Shown here one piece after another: positions 45,859 to 54,817 of a stretch of 64,000 bases of DNA. Where the stretch lies: NCBI RefSeq assembly GCF_031882575.1, contig NZ_CP134772.1:4768501-4832500 (forward strand). The letters are read 5' to 3'. The position numbers and the translations under genes were made by a program. The notes below the pieces were generated by a model. That model was not told the origin of the DNA. It searched no databases and saw nothing but the letters and a program-made list of their open reading frames with translations. How positions within the stretch are numbered: position 1 is the stretch's first letter; each line of letters opens with the position of its first letter. The DNA comes from Pseudomonas sp. VD-NE ins. GTDB taxonomy: Bacteria; Pseudomonadota; Gammaproteobacteria; Pseudomonadales; Pseudomonadaceae.

Positions 45859-46749
45859 TCAGGCAGCGCGTTCGTCCCCCGGACTACGCTCAAAGTAGCG
45901 CTTATATTCGCGACTGAACTGCGAAGTACTCTGGTACCCCACCCGATGCGCGACCTGCGCCACACCCAGCCCTTCCGCCACCAACAGCGTCTGCGCCTTC
46001 AACAACCGCAGACGCTTCAGATACTGCACCGGCGACAACAACGTGCTGCGTTTGAAATGCTCATGAAAGGTCGACACGCTCATGTTCGCGCAACCGGCCA
46101 GGGTCTCGACATTCAACGGCTCGGTGTAATGCGCATGCAGATGACTGATCGACGCCGCCACCCGCGCGAACTGCCCCTGTTGTTCCACCAGCGCCCGCAA
46201 CACATCCGCCTGCGGCCCGCGCAATGCAACGAACAACAACTCGCGCACCCGCGCCGGCCCGAGAATCTGGCATTCCAGCGGATCGTGCAGGCAACTGAGC
46301 AAACGCTCGACGCATCCGCGCATGGCATCGTCGAGTACCACTGAGGTCATCGACTCCGGCGTCTGCGCCGGAATATGCCGGCCCGGCGCCAGCCCCATCG
46401 CCAACACCAGTTCACCGAGCAACACCCGATCAATCGCCACCGACACTCCGAGCAATGGCGCATCCGGCAAGGCAAACGTCTCGCACTCGAATGGCACCGG
46501 CAGCGCCTGAATCAGATAATGCCCGGCGCCGTACTCCATGGTGCGCGGTCCGAGAAACGCCAGTTTGCTGCCTTGGGCGATGATCATCAGGCTCGGCTCA
46601 TAAATATGCGGGCCACGGGCGACGTCGCAACTGGCGCGCAACACCTGCACGCCGGGCAGCCCGGTCTGACTGTAACCATCGCGCAACGCCAACGGTTCGA
46701 TCAGCGAAACCAGCCGCGCATTGGCATCAAGATGACGGGTCAATTGCAT
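45859..46749 (-). CDS. AraC family regulator
   Basis: About 296 residues. An N-terminal AraC_N-type cupin domain (LPGVQVLRASCDVARGPHIYEPSLMIIAQGSK) precedes a C-terminal pair of HTH motifs (LAGCANMSVSTFHEHFK; GLGVAQVAHRVGYQSTSQFSREYKRYF). This N-terminal type resembles YqhC, which activates an alcohol/aldehyde reductase gene, and a zinc alcohol dehydrogenase is encoded divergently here. ATG 46749 is preferred to a GTG five codons upstream. Confidence 0.87.
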   Translation of the reverse strand: MQLTRHLDANARLVSLIEPLALRDGYSQTGLPGVQVLRASCDVARGPHIYEPSLMIIAQGSKLAFLGPRTMEYGAGHYLIQALPVPFECETFALPDAPLLGVSVAIDRVLLGELVLAMGLAPGRHIPAQTPESMTSVVLDDAMRGCVERLLSCLHDPLECQILGPARVRELLFVALRGPQADVLRALVEQQGQFARVAASISHLHAHYTEPLNVETLAGCANMSVSTFHEHFKRSTLLSPVQYLKRLRLLKAQTLLVAEGLGVAQVAHRVGYQSTSQFSREYKRYFERSPGDERAA

Positions 46750-46941
46750 CGAATTGCTCTTCACAAAAAATCACGGAAATAAGGGATGAAAGCATCATCG
46801 CAGATCCTTTTGCCAATGCGACCGATCAAACCCGCATGCCGGAGGATTAGGCATGAGACCCGGAGGAATCGTCATGGCCGGACCGACAGTCGACGCCCAG
46901 AATGCGCCGCCTCACCTGTTCCTGCTTTTGCGAGGTTTCAC

Positions 46942-47994
46942 ATGTACACCGCCATCGGTTATGCCGCCCAATCGGCCACCACCCCCCTCGCCCCGATGAA
47001 GTTCGAACGTCGCAGCCCGCGCGCCGACGACGTTGCCATCGAGATTCTCTACTGTGGCGTCTGCCACTCCGACATCCACCAGGCGCGCAACGAATGGGGC
47101 ATTGCCGTTTACCCGTTGATGCCCGGCCACGAGATCGTCGGAAAAGTCACCGCGATCGGTGCGAATGTCACCCAACACAAAGTAGGCGATCTGGTCGGGG
47201 TTGGCTGCATGGTCGACTCGTGCCGCACTTGCGAAGCGTGCCAGTCGAACCTTGAGCAATATTGCCTCGAAGGCCCGACCATGACCTACGCCACCCCGGA
47301 TCGGGTCGATGGCAGCAACACCATGGGCGGTTATTCGGACAGCATCGTCGTCAGCGAACACTTCGTCGTGCGCATCCCGGAAAAACTGGCACTCGCCAGC
47401 GCCGCGCCGATCCTCTGCGCCGGCATCACCACCTACTCGCCGCTCAAGCACTACGGCGTCAAGGCTGGCGACAAGGTCGGGATTCTCGGCATGGGTGGTC
47501 TGGGCCACATGGGCATCAAGTTCGCCAAGGCCATGGGCGCTGAAGTCACGCTGTTCACCCGCTCGGCGAGCAAGGCAGAAGAAGGTCGTCGTCAAGGCGC
47601 CGATCACGTGATCGTTTCCACCGACGCCGAGCAGATGAAAGCCGCTGCCGGTTACTTCGACTTCCTGCTCGACACCATTCCGGTGCAGCACGATCTCAAC
47701 CCGTACCTCGACACCCTGCGTTTTGACGGTGTGCACATTCTGGTCGGCCTGATCGAACCGATTGATCCGCCGGTACACGCTGGCAAACTGGTGATGAGCC
47801 GTCGCGTGCTGGCCGGTTCGTTGATCGGCGGCATCGCTGAGACCCAGGAAGTGCTGGATTTCTGCGCCGAGCACAACATCACCTGCGACATCGAGATGCT
47901 CGACATCCGCCAGATCAACGAAGCTTACGCCCGGATGATTGCCGGTGACGTGAAGTACCGTTTCGTGATCGACATGGCAACGCTCAAGGTTTAA
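46942..47994 (+). CDS. Zinc-dependent NAD(P) alcohol dehydrogenase (YahK/CAD type)
   Basis: 350 residues. Catalytic zinc ligands in CGVCHSD and GHEIVG, structural zinc cysteines in CMVDSCRTCEACQSNLEQYC, and nucleotide motif GILGMGGLGHMGIK. Cinnamyl-alcohol-dehydrogenase-like family reducing a broad range of aldehydes, usually with NADPH. Start 46942 has GCGAGG upstream. Its stop overlaps the convergent IclR gene's stop by 4 bp. Probable target of the adjacent AraC regulator. Confidence 0.9.
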   Translation: MYTAIGYAAQSATTPLAPMKFERRSPRADDVAIEILYCGVCHSDIHQARNEWGIAVYPLMPGHEIVGKVTAIGANVTQHKVGDLVGVGCMVDSCRTCEACQSNLEQYCLEGPTMTYATPDRVDGSNTMGGYSDSIVVSEHFVVRIPEKLALASAAPILCAGITTYSPLKHYGVKAGDKVGILGMGGLGHMGIKFAKAMGAEVTLFTRSASKAEEGRRQGADHVIVSTDAEQMKAAAGYFDFLLDTIPVQHDLNPYLDTLRFDGVHILVGLIEPIDPPVHAGKLVMSRRVLAGSLIGGIAETQEVLDFCAEHNITCDIEMLDIRQINEAYARMIAGDVKYRFVIDMATLKV

Positions 47995-48794
47995 ACCTTC
48001 AGGCCTAGCTCTGCCGACAGCCGGGCTGTGACCCCTTTGATCAGGGGAATCAGCTCGGCCATTTTTTCCAGCGGCATATACGGCACGGTGCTGGCGATAC
48101 TGATCGCCGCCACGATGCCCTTGCTCGCATCGCGAATCGGCGCCGCCACGCAGCGGATCGACGGTTCGTTGTCCTCCAGATCGAAGGCGTAGCCACCGGC
48201 AACGTACTCGGTCATGCGCTGCTCAAGCTGTTCCCACGACTGCTGGGGATGCTGCGGCCAGAACTGACTTTTCCCACCGGCCGGCAAGCTGATGTCGTAC
48301 AGCCGCTGCCAATCCTGCGGCGAGTCATCGAGCATCAGCGCCTTGCCAATCCCGGTGCGCGCCAACGGCATGCGATGGCCGACCCGCGAACGCATTTCCG
48401 GACCATTGCGTCCCGGGTTCTTCAGCAGATACAGCACCTCGTCGCCTTCACGAATGCCCAAATGCACGGTGTCGCCGGTCAACGCCGACAACTCGTCCAG
48501 ATACGGCCCGGCCAAGGTCACCAGCGGCAACTCTTCGCGGGCCTGAAAACCCAGTTCGATCAACTTCGGCCCGAGCAGATAACCGACTTGCGGCACCACG
48601 CGCAGGTAGCGCTCATCAACCAGACAACTGGCCAGACGATGGGTGGTGCTGCGCGTGGTGCCGATCAGCCGGGCAATCTCCTTGAGATCGCGGGCGCCAC
48701 TGGCCACCGCTTGCACCACACCCAAGCCACGCAACAGCGTCTGCGTGCCGGTGGGCGCGGCGTCCTTGGTTTTTTCCGGGGCGTCTTCCTGCAT
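47991..48794 (-). CDS. IclR family regulator of the dgo cluster
   Basis: 267 residues. N-terminal winged helix (LKEIARLIGTTRSTTHRLASCLVDERYLR) and C-terminal IclR effector domain (RVGHRMPLARTGIGKALML, ISIASTVPYM). It is the last gene of the minus-strand dgo group, so it probably responds to galactonate or its derivative; effector identity is inferred from context. Confidence 0.85.
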   Translation of the reverse strand: MQEDAPEKTKDAAPTGTQTLLRGLGVVQAVASGARDLKEIARLIGTTRSTTHRLASCLVDERYLRVVPQVGYLLGPKLIELGFQAREELPLVTLAGPYLDELSALTGDTVHLGIREGDEVLYLLKNPGRNGPEMRSRVGHRMPLARTGIGKALMLDDSPQDWQRLYDISLPAGGKSQFWPQHPQQSWEQLEQRMTEYVAGGYAFDLEDNEPSIRCVAAPIRDASKGIVAAISIASTVPYMPLEKMAELIPLIKGVTARLSAELGLKV

Positions 48795-48856
48795 ATCCAG
48801 CCTTTTACCGTTTGAGCGAGGGAACGGGCGGCATTATGGTCGCCCGACGCAGACCA

Positions 48857-50167
48857 CTACAACTCGATACGCTCGACCTTGCCGACCAGCAGCACGTAGG
48901 ACAAAGCACCAATCAATGCGAGAACCGCGATATAGGTGATCGCCGGCGCGAACGAATCGCCGCTGGCAAGGAAGCCAATCACGATCGGTGTAGCAATCGC
49001 CGACAGGTTGCCGATGAAGTTGAACACTCCGCCGGTCAACCCCAACAACCGCGCTGGCGCCAGCGTCGACACCAGCGACCAGGTGATCGACGCCAGACCG
49101 TTACCGAAAAATGCCAACGCCAGAAAGGCAATCACCAGCGGCGTCGACTCAACGAAATTGGCGCCGATGATCGAGGTGGAAATCAGCAGCCCGCCGATGA
49201 TCGGCAACTTGCGCGCAAAACCCACAGTACAACCGCGTCGGATCAGGAAATCGGAAAAGAACCCTGAACACAGCACGCCAATAAACGCGGCGAGAAACGG
49301 CAGCGACGCCAACAGGCCGGACTTGATGAAGTCCATGCCGCGATACTTCACCAGATAAGTCGGGAACCACGTGAGGAAAAACCACAGCGTCGAGTTCAGG
49401 CAGAACTGGCCGAGGTAGATGCCCCATAACTTGCGCTTGGTCAGGACGATGCCGAGATCGGTCCAGCTGAATTTGGCTTTGACCTTGGCGGACTCTTGCT
49501 GAATATCGACCAGACCACCGCCCTCGCGGATCAGGTCGATTTCAGCTTCGTTGGCGCCTTTGAAATCCCGCGGCTCGCGATACACCGCGTACCAGATCGC
49601 CGCCCAAATGATGCCTACCGCGCCTGTGGCGACGAAGACCATGTGCCAGCCGAATTCGTGTTGCAGCCAGGCCAGCACCGGGGTCAGGAATGCCAGGCCG
49701 ACGAACTGCCCTGAGGTGTAGAAACCGATCGCCGTGGCGCGCTCACGTTCGGGAAACCACGTCGTGACCACGCGGCTGTTGATCGGATACGCCGGCGCTT
49801 CCAGCGCGCCGACCGCCATGCGCAGCACGAACAGCGCAATGAAACTGGCCGCGAAACCAAGCATCACCGTGGCCAGCGACCACAGCAGCAACGCCACGCT
49901 GTAAAGAATCCGCGGCGGCACGCGATCGACCAGCCAGCCGCCGGGGATCTGCATGGCGGCGTAGGTCCAGCCGAATGCGGAGAAAATCAGGCCGACGTGA
50001 ATCGGATCAATGCCCAGCTCACTGGTCAGCGCCGGCGCGGCAATCGACAGGTTGCTGCGGTCGAGGTAGTTGATGACCACGGTGATAAACAGCAACACCA
50101 TGATGAAGAACCGCTTGCGGCTGGGCGTGACTAAAGACGCCTGCCCGGTGAGGGTTTGCGGTTGCAT
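48857..50167 (-). CDS. MFS transporter, D-galactonate permease-like
   Basis: 436 residues, twelve transmembrane helices. Anion:cation symporter (hexuronate/galactonate) family features: YLDRSNLSIAAPAL, GWTYAAMQIPGGWLVDR, and NSRVVTTWFPERERATAIG. Position between dgoD and the regulator supports D-galactonate uptake, in the manner of DgoT. Confidence 0.88.
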   Translation of the reverse strand: MQPQTLTGQASLVTPSRKRFFIMVLLFITVVINYLDRSNLSIAAPALTSELGIDPIHVGLIFSAFGWTYAAMQIPGGWLVDRVPPRILYSVALLLWSLATVMLGFAASFIALFVLRMAVGALEAPAYPINSRVVTTWFPERERATAIGFYTSGQFVGLAFLTPVLAWLQHEFGWHMVFVATGAVGIIWAAIWYAVYREPRDFKGANEAEIDLIREGGGLVDIQQESAKVKAKFSWTDLGIVLTKRKLWGIYLGQFCLNSTLWFFLTWFPTYLVKYRGMDFIKSGLLASLPFLAAFIGVLCSGFFSDFLIRRGCTVGFARKLPIIGGLLISTSIIGANFVESTPLVIAFLALAFFGNGLASITWSLVSTLAPARLLGLTGGVFNFIGNLSAIATPIVIGFLASGDSFAPAITYIAVLALIGALSYVLLVGKVERIEL

Positions 50168-50223
50168 GGGGAGAGCCTCTTTTTATGTTTATTGAGGTCG
50201 GCCTGAGGCCTTGCACAAATCCC

Positions 50224-50311
50224 TGTAGGAGTGAGCCTGCTCGCGATAGCGTCTTGTCTGTAACATCAATGCTGGATGTCATATCGAATCGCGAGCAGGC
50301 TCACTCCTACA
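50224..50311. repeat. REP pair variant (GTAGGAGTGAGCCTGCTCGCGAT type)
   Basis: 24-bp arms TGTAGGAGTGAGCCTGCTCG... (50224) and inverse ending at 50311 around a 40-bp spacer, within the dgo operon between dgoD and the permease gene. It may set differential mRNA stability of the upstream enzymes and the permease. Confidence 0.8.
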
Positions 50312-50338
50312 TTTGAACTGTGGTGAATCAGAAGGGAA

Positions 50339-51487
50339 TCACCACTCGGCAAAGCTGCCATCGGCGTGGCGCCAGATCGGGTTGCGCCAGCGGTGGCCGA
50401 CGGCCGCACGTTCGATCACGTATTCCTCGTTGATCTCGATGCCCAACCCCGGCCCGTTCGGAATCTTCACGAAGCCTTTGTCATAATCGAAGACGCGCGG
50501 ATCCCTGACGTAATCGAGCAAATCGTTGCTCTCGTTGTAATGGATACCGAGGCTTTGCTCCTGGATAAACGCGTTGTAACAAGCCGCGTCCAATTGCAAA
50601 CACGCCGCCAGCGCAATCGGCCCCAGCGGGCAGTGCAGCGCCAGAGCCACGTCGTAGGCTTCGGCCATGTTGGCGATCTTGCGGGTTTCGGTGATGCCGC
50701 CAGCGTGGGAAGCATCCGGCTGGATGATGTCGACGTAGCCTTCGCTCAACACCCGTTTAAAGTCCCAACGCGAGAACAGTCGTTCGCCAAGGGCAATCGG
50801 TGTGCTGGTCAGCGGCGCCAGTTCTTTCAACGCTTCGTAGTTTTCGCTGAGCACCGGCTCTTCGATGAACATCAGTTTGTACGGATCAAGTTCCTTCATC
50901 AGCACCTTGGCCATCGGCTTGTGCACGCGGCCATGGAAGTCGACGCCGATGCCGACGTTCGGCCCGACGGCATCACGCACAGCGGCAACGTTGGCCAGCG
51001 CCAGATCGACTTTTTCGAAGGTGTCGAGAAATTGCAGCTCTTCGGTGCCGTTCATTTTCACCGCAGTGAAACCACGGCTCACCGCCTCTTTCGCCGCACG
51101 CGCGGTGTCGGCCGGACGATCGCCGCCAATCCACGAATACACACGAATCTTGTCACGTACCTGACCACCGAGCAGATCACTCACCGACACACCGAGGGCC
51201 TTGCCCTTGATGTCCCACAGCGCCTGATCAATACCGGCCAGTGCGCTCATATGAATCGCACCGCCACGGTAGAAGCCGCCGCGATACAGCACGGTCCAGA
51301 TGTCTTCGATATTGCGTGGGTCTTTGCCGATCAGGTAGTCGGACAATTCTTCAACGGCAGCCGCCACGGTATGCGCGCGCCCTTCAACCACGGGTTCGCC
51401 CCAACCGGTTACGCCCTCGTCGGTTTCGACCTTGAGGAAACACCAGCGCGGCGGGACGATGAAGGTGGTGAGTTTGGTGATTTTCAT
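50339..51487 (-). CDS. dgoD: D-galactonate dehydratase
   Basis: 382 residues, enolase superfamily. Nearly the E. coli DgoD text in many places: [30 protein letters not shown] [38 protein letters not shown], and [14 protein letters not shown]. Converts D-galactonate to 2-dehydro-3-deoxygalactonate. Start at 51487 (MKITKLTTF), with GAGAGCAGAG upstream. Confidence 0.95.
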   Translation of the reverse strand: MKITKLTTFIVPPRWCFLKVETDEGVTGWGEPVVEGRAHTVAAAVEELSDYLIGKDPRNIEDIWTVLYRGGFYRGGAIHMSALAGIDQALWDIKGKALGVSVSDLLGGQVRDKIRVYSWIGGDRPADTARAAKEAVSRGFTAVKMNGTEELQFLDTFEKVDLALANVAAVRDAVGPNVGIGVDFHGRVHKPMAKVLMKELDPYKLMFIEEPVLSENYEALKELAPLTSTPIALGERLFSRWDFKRVLSEGYVDIIQPDASHAGGITETRKIANMAEAYDVALALHCPLGPIALAACLQLDAACYNAFIQEQSLGIHYNESNDLLDYVRDPRVFDYDKGFVKIPNGPGLGIEINEEYVIERAAVGHRWRNPIWRHADGSFAEW

Positions 51488-51548
51488 CTCTGCTCTCTTT
51501 TTGTAAATGCAGCTCTTATAGATGCAGCGCACGCAGCGCCAGAAAGTC

Positions 51549-52169
51549 TTAACGAAGCGCCTTCCACGCGGCCACGTAGGCCTTGGCATTCACCGCCACT
51601 TGCTCCGGCGTCATGCCCGGTTTGAACAGACCGGAGCCGAGGCCGAAACCTTTCACGCCAGCGTCGATAAACGCCTGCATGTTGTCCGGAGTAATGCCAC
51701 CGACCGGTGCCAGTACCGTCCCGGCCGGCAACACCGCGAGCCAGGCTTTGACGACCGCCGGGCCCATCTGCTCGGCCGGGAACAACTTGAGAATGTCCGC
51801 ACCCTCCGCCAACGCCGCGAAGGCTTCGGTTGGCGTCGCAACACCCGGCGACAGAAACAGCCCCGCCGCTTTTGCTGCGCGTAATACCTTGGCGTCGCTG
51901 TGCGGCATGACGATCACTTGGCCGCCAGCCTCTTTCACCAACTCGACCTGTTCCGGGGTCAACACCGTACCGGCACCGATCAGGCAATCGGCGGGCAAGG
52001 TCTTGCGCAGGATGCGGATACTTTCGTACGGCGAAGGGGAATTGAGCGGTACTTCGATGACGCGAAATCCGGCTGCATACAGGACTTCTCCGACAGCGAC
52101 AGCTTCCTGCGGATGCAGGCCACGCAGAATCGCGATCAGACCGTTTTGTGCCAGTGCTTGCTTGAGCAT
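51549..52169 (-). CDS. dgoA: 2-dehydro-3-deoxy-6-phosphogalactonate aldolase
   Basis: 206 residues, KDPG/KDPGal class I aldolase fold. Schiff-base Lys in ILKLFPAEQ, acid/base Glu in [18 protein letters not shown]. Splits KDPGal into pyruvate and glyceraldehyde-3-phosphate. Lies between dgoK and dgoD, which settles the galacto- rather than gluco-specific role. Confidence 0.93.
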   Translation of the reverse strand: MLKQALAQNGLIAILRGLHPQEAVAVGEVLYAAGFRVIEVPLNSPSPYESIRILRKTLPADCLIGAGTVLTPEQVELVKEAGGQVIVMPHSDAKVLRAAKAAGLFLSPGVATPTEAFAALAEGADILKLFPAEQMGPAVVKAWLAVLPAGTVLAPVGGITPDNMQAFIDAGVKGFGLGSGLFKPGMTPEQVAVNAKAYVAAWKALR

Positions 52170-52188
52170 GTCAGGCCTCCAGTCAGGG

Positions 52189-53178
52189 TTAACGGGATGA
52201 GGTGTCGATCAGTCCGGCGGCCAGCGCCAGTTGCCACAGACCACGCTCGGTGGCCTGCTCGGCCAGGGTCACGTTGGCGAACCCGCAGGCATCGAGGGCA
52301 CGGCTATAGCGCGCACAGAGTTGAGCGTTGCCGATGAGGATGATCGAAGGGAGATTCGAGTTGTTGCGACGACGTCGCTGAACCGTGGCGAGCGCCGCCA
52401 GTTCATGGCCGATCATCAAGCCGGACAGATAATCCGCCTGCGCCGTCGGGCTGAGTTCGCCGGTCAGGCCCAAGGTACGGGCGCTGAATAAGGTCGACAG
52501 CACGCCAAGCTCACCGTCCGCCGATTGCGCAACCTGCACGCCTCGGTCAAACGCCAGAGCATCGAACGTCGCGCCTTGCTTCAGGGTCCGGCCGAGGATG
52601 CTGTGTTCACTGAGCACGGCGAACACTTCGCCGGTCATAAACGTGTCGAAGTGAATGATGCAGCCATCGACCACGTCGACCCATTTCGAGTGGCTGCCCG
52701 GCAGGCCGATCAACAGATCAGCGCCTGCCTCAATCGGCAAATTCTGCAGCACGCCGAGCACTTGGGTTTCTTCGCCGCGCATCACGTTCGGCAGACGCGA
52801 ACGTTGGATCACGCCCGGCACGATATGCACAACGGTGCCGCGCAGACTGATCACTGTTTGTAGGGATTTTCCGAGATTGGCGACGTTCGCCGGCGTCTCG
52901 CAGTAGGCCGCTTCACGCCAGCCCTGTGCGCTGCCAACCATGCCGCAGGCAATCACCGGCAGATGAGGCTGAGCATCGAGCCAGTCGCCGCACGCCTCGT
53001 CGAAGGCCAGTTCGAAACCGTCGGCGCATTCGCGACCGTTGATGACTCGCGGAGTCTTCGGCAGTTGCATGATCCCGGACGACAGCGCGCGCTGCTCCAG
53101 CACCACGCCGCCCGCCGCGAGTTTGTAAGCACGTAATGAGGTCGTCCCCCAATCGAGCGCGATCAATTGCGCCAGCAT
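52189..53178 (-). CDS. dgoK: 2-dehydro-3-deoxygalactonokinase
   Basis: 329 residues, DgoK family (ASKHA fold): LIALDWGTTSLRAYKL at the N-terminus, GMVGSAQGWREA, and IGLPGSHSKWVDV. Phosphorylates KDGal for the DgoA aldolase. First gene of the operon dgoK-dgoA-dgoD-permease-regulator. Confidence 0.93.
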   Translation of the reverse strand: MLAQLIALDWGTTSLRAYKLAAGGVVLEQRALSSGIMQLPKTPRVINGRECADGFELAFDEACGDWLDAQPHLPVIACGMVGSAQGWREAAYCETPANVANLGKSLQTVISLRGTVVHIVPGVIQRSRLPNVMRGEETQVLGVLQNLPIEAGADLLIGLPGSHSKWVDVVDGCIIHFDTFMTGEVFAVLSEHSILGRTLKQGATFDALAFDRGVQVAQSADGELGVLSTLFSARTLGLTGELSPTAQADYLSGLMIGHELAALATVQRRRRNNSNLPSIILIGNAQLCARYSRALDACGFANVTLAEQATERGLWQLALAAGLIDTSSR

Positions 53179-53216
53179 CGCTTCACCTGTTTTGTTTTTG
53201 GCAGTGAGTGCGACGG

Positions 53217-53246
53217 ACTATAGACCTCTCAGGCGCTAAATCTCAA
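53217..53246 (-). promoter_or_regulatory. Putative sigma-70 promoter of dgoK
   Basis: On the minus strand -35 TTGAGA (53241-53246), 18-bp spacer, -10 TATAGT (53217-53222), about 40 bp upstream of dgoK. Moderate match. Confidence 0.5.
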
Positions 53247-53260
53247 TATGTAATTTCACA

Positions 53261-53275
53261 TCCCATATTATGGGA
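53261..53275. promoter_or_regulatory. Candidate dgo operator, TCCCATA-T-TATGGGA
   Basis: A 15-bp palindrome with 7-bp perfect arms, 14 bp upstream of the putative dgoK -35 box. Fits a dimeric regulator such as the IclR protein encoded at the operon's end; the upstream position would suit activation. It also lies just before the stop of the convergent-side lipoprotein gene. Confidence 0.5.
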
Positions 53276-53281
53276 TATCAT

Positions 53282-54163
53282 CTATATCGCCAACGATCCC
53301 AGCCCCTCCTCAAACAGAAACAGCTTAAAAGTTTCAGAATGATCCGAGCCAAACACATGAGTATCCCCCTGAGCGTCGCTCAGGCCTTCCTCTTCGCGGC
53401 CATCCGGTCGCTTGATCATGTACCTGACACCCTCCTTGGGATATTGGGTGCGAGTATCGAAAATGCGGAATTTTCCATTCAGAGGTGCAAAAGAGCTCAA
53501 CAACCCGCTGTAGGGCATGCTGCTGCACGCTCCGCCATGAACAATAATGTCCCCGCCGTGATAGCGTTTATCTGTAATGCATATCTGTTCAAACATCAAC
53601 CACGATAATGGCTGTACTTCTGGCGGTAGAATTACATATTCCGGCGCGGTAATTTCATGCTGAACTTCTTTTATGACCCGAGAGGTCGGGACATACATAA
53701 TCTTTGAATAGTAAGCATTGTAGAACGCAGCAGTAGTTGTCGTCCGGCAAGGTATATAGTCCTGCACCCTCAACATTGAAAGCAGTGTTTCCTTTCTGAT
53801 GGACAAAGAACTAGTACCTTGATCAACATCCTCCTCAAATCTGACTTGCACGTTAAACTCATAACGGCGGTCACCTTCAACGGTGCGAACTTCATCAACG
53901 ACACCATTAACGGTATAATGAATGTGATGCAGAATTGAAAAATCGACATCACCATCAAGTGAACAGATCAGCCACGTACCGACCTGCGCACTTATCCCGT
54001 GCGCGTCGTACAAGTTGACCAAGTCTCTGTCGGACCTAAAGCGCAGATTGTATCGACCCGCGTCATATTCGATTGATGTAAATTCAATCCTTGGTGCTGG
54101 CACATGCAACTGCATACAAGAGGAACACAAAACAAATAAAACAACCAACAGCAACCTAGCCAT
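53282..54163 (-). CDS. Immunity-type lipoprotein with PAAR-protein-like C-terminal tail
   Basis: 293 residues from ATG 54163 (GGGAG upstream). The N-terminus MARLLLVVLFVLCSSC is lipoprotein-like, though the lipobox is imperfect. Residues 20-168 are homologous to the next lipoprotein upstream (IEFTSIEYDAGRYNLRF, LICSLDGDVDFSI, DYIPCR, YYSKIMYVP). Residues about 203-288 are instead homologous to the C-terminus of the nearby PAAR protein (YMIKRPDGREEEGLSDAQG versus YTIKRGDGSEEHGVTDAAG, preceded by SGLL in both). A chimera of immunity and tip-protein sequence. AT-rich. Confidence 0.65.
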   Translation of the reverse strand: MARLLLVVLFVLCSSCMQLHVPAPRIEFTSIEYDAGRYNLRFRSDRDLVNLYDAHGISAQVGTWLICSLDGDVDFSILHHIHYTVNGVVDEVRTVEGDRRYEFNVQVRFEEDVDQGTSSLSIRKETLLSMLRVQDYIPCRTTTTAAFYNAYYSKIMYVPTSRVIKEVQHEITAPEYVILPPEVQPLSWLMFEQICITDKRYHGGDIIVHGGACSSMPYSGLLSSFAPLNGKFRIFDTRTQYPKEGVRYMIKRPDGREEEGLSDAQGDTHVFGSDHSETFKLFLFEEGLGSLAI

Positions 54164-54313
54164 TACCGCTCCCAAAAACACGAACAACGCACCAACTAAA
54201 AATTGGCGTAAGACACTTACTCCAAATAACATCCAAGCGATACATGCAAAACACCAGAGAAACACATATTGCAAATAACGCACACTTCAAACACAGCATC
54301 TTTTACATTCAAC

Positions 54314-54817
54314 TCAACGATCACTCACTGCCTGAAGAATTTCCACCACCGGCACATACATCACATTGGAAAAATAAGTGTCCATCATCGTAACACTGGC
54401 CATAAACTTGCACGGGATTTCAGCCTTGTACTGCAGAATACGTTTGATCTCTACAGGCGTTAAATCTGTCTCACTAGAGCCATTGGCATCGGACTCACTA
54501 AAAGTAAGCCGCGAAATGAAATCAAGATCTGAGCCTGCCCGATTTCGCGAAACCGAGCCATTAACAAACCACTTCATTCTGTGACCCACTTCAAAATTAA
54601 AGTCGTCCCCCAACGCACAAATAAACCTAACGCCAACCAATGACTTGTAGGGGCCAAGAATATTGATATCCGACGAAAAATAAAGATCGTACAACACCGT
54701 TTCACCCACTCTCTCAATCTTTGAAAATTCAAGATTAGCGGGCGGTTTATCCTGCTTTAGAGTACAGCCCGCAAGCATCACTCCCAGAACCAGCAAAAAC
54801 ACTCTAAAGCCACTCAT
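54314..54817 (-). CDS. Putative immunity lipoprotein of the lipase effector
   Basis: 167 residues. Signal with lipobox LAGC (Cys18), then a soluble domain with NLEFSKIERVGETVLYDLYF, FICALGDDFNFEVGHRMKW, EIPCKF and YFSNVMYVPV. It overlaps the lipase gene by 4 bp (54814-54817), the usual arrangement for an effector and its periplasmic inhibitor. No known family name comes to mind; the immunity role is inferred from position, localisation and duplication. AT-rich. Confidence 0.7.
   Translation of the reverse strand: MSGFRVFLLVLGVMLAGCTLKQDKPPANLEFSKIERVGETVLYDLYFSSDINILGPYKSLVGVRFICALGDDFNFEVGHRMKWFVNGSVSRNRAGSDLDFISRLTFSESDANGSSETDLTPVEIKRILQYKAEIPCKFMASVTMMDTYFSNVMYVPVVEILQAVSDR

Noticed and set aside
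46874..46941. Short ATG with GGAGGAATC upstream before the alcohol dehydrogenase
   Set aside because: It runs out of frame into the dehydrogenase and gives no conserved peptide. It could be a leader peptide, but nothing supports that beyond the ribosome-site-like sequence.
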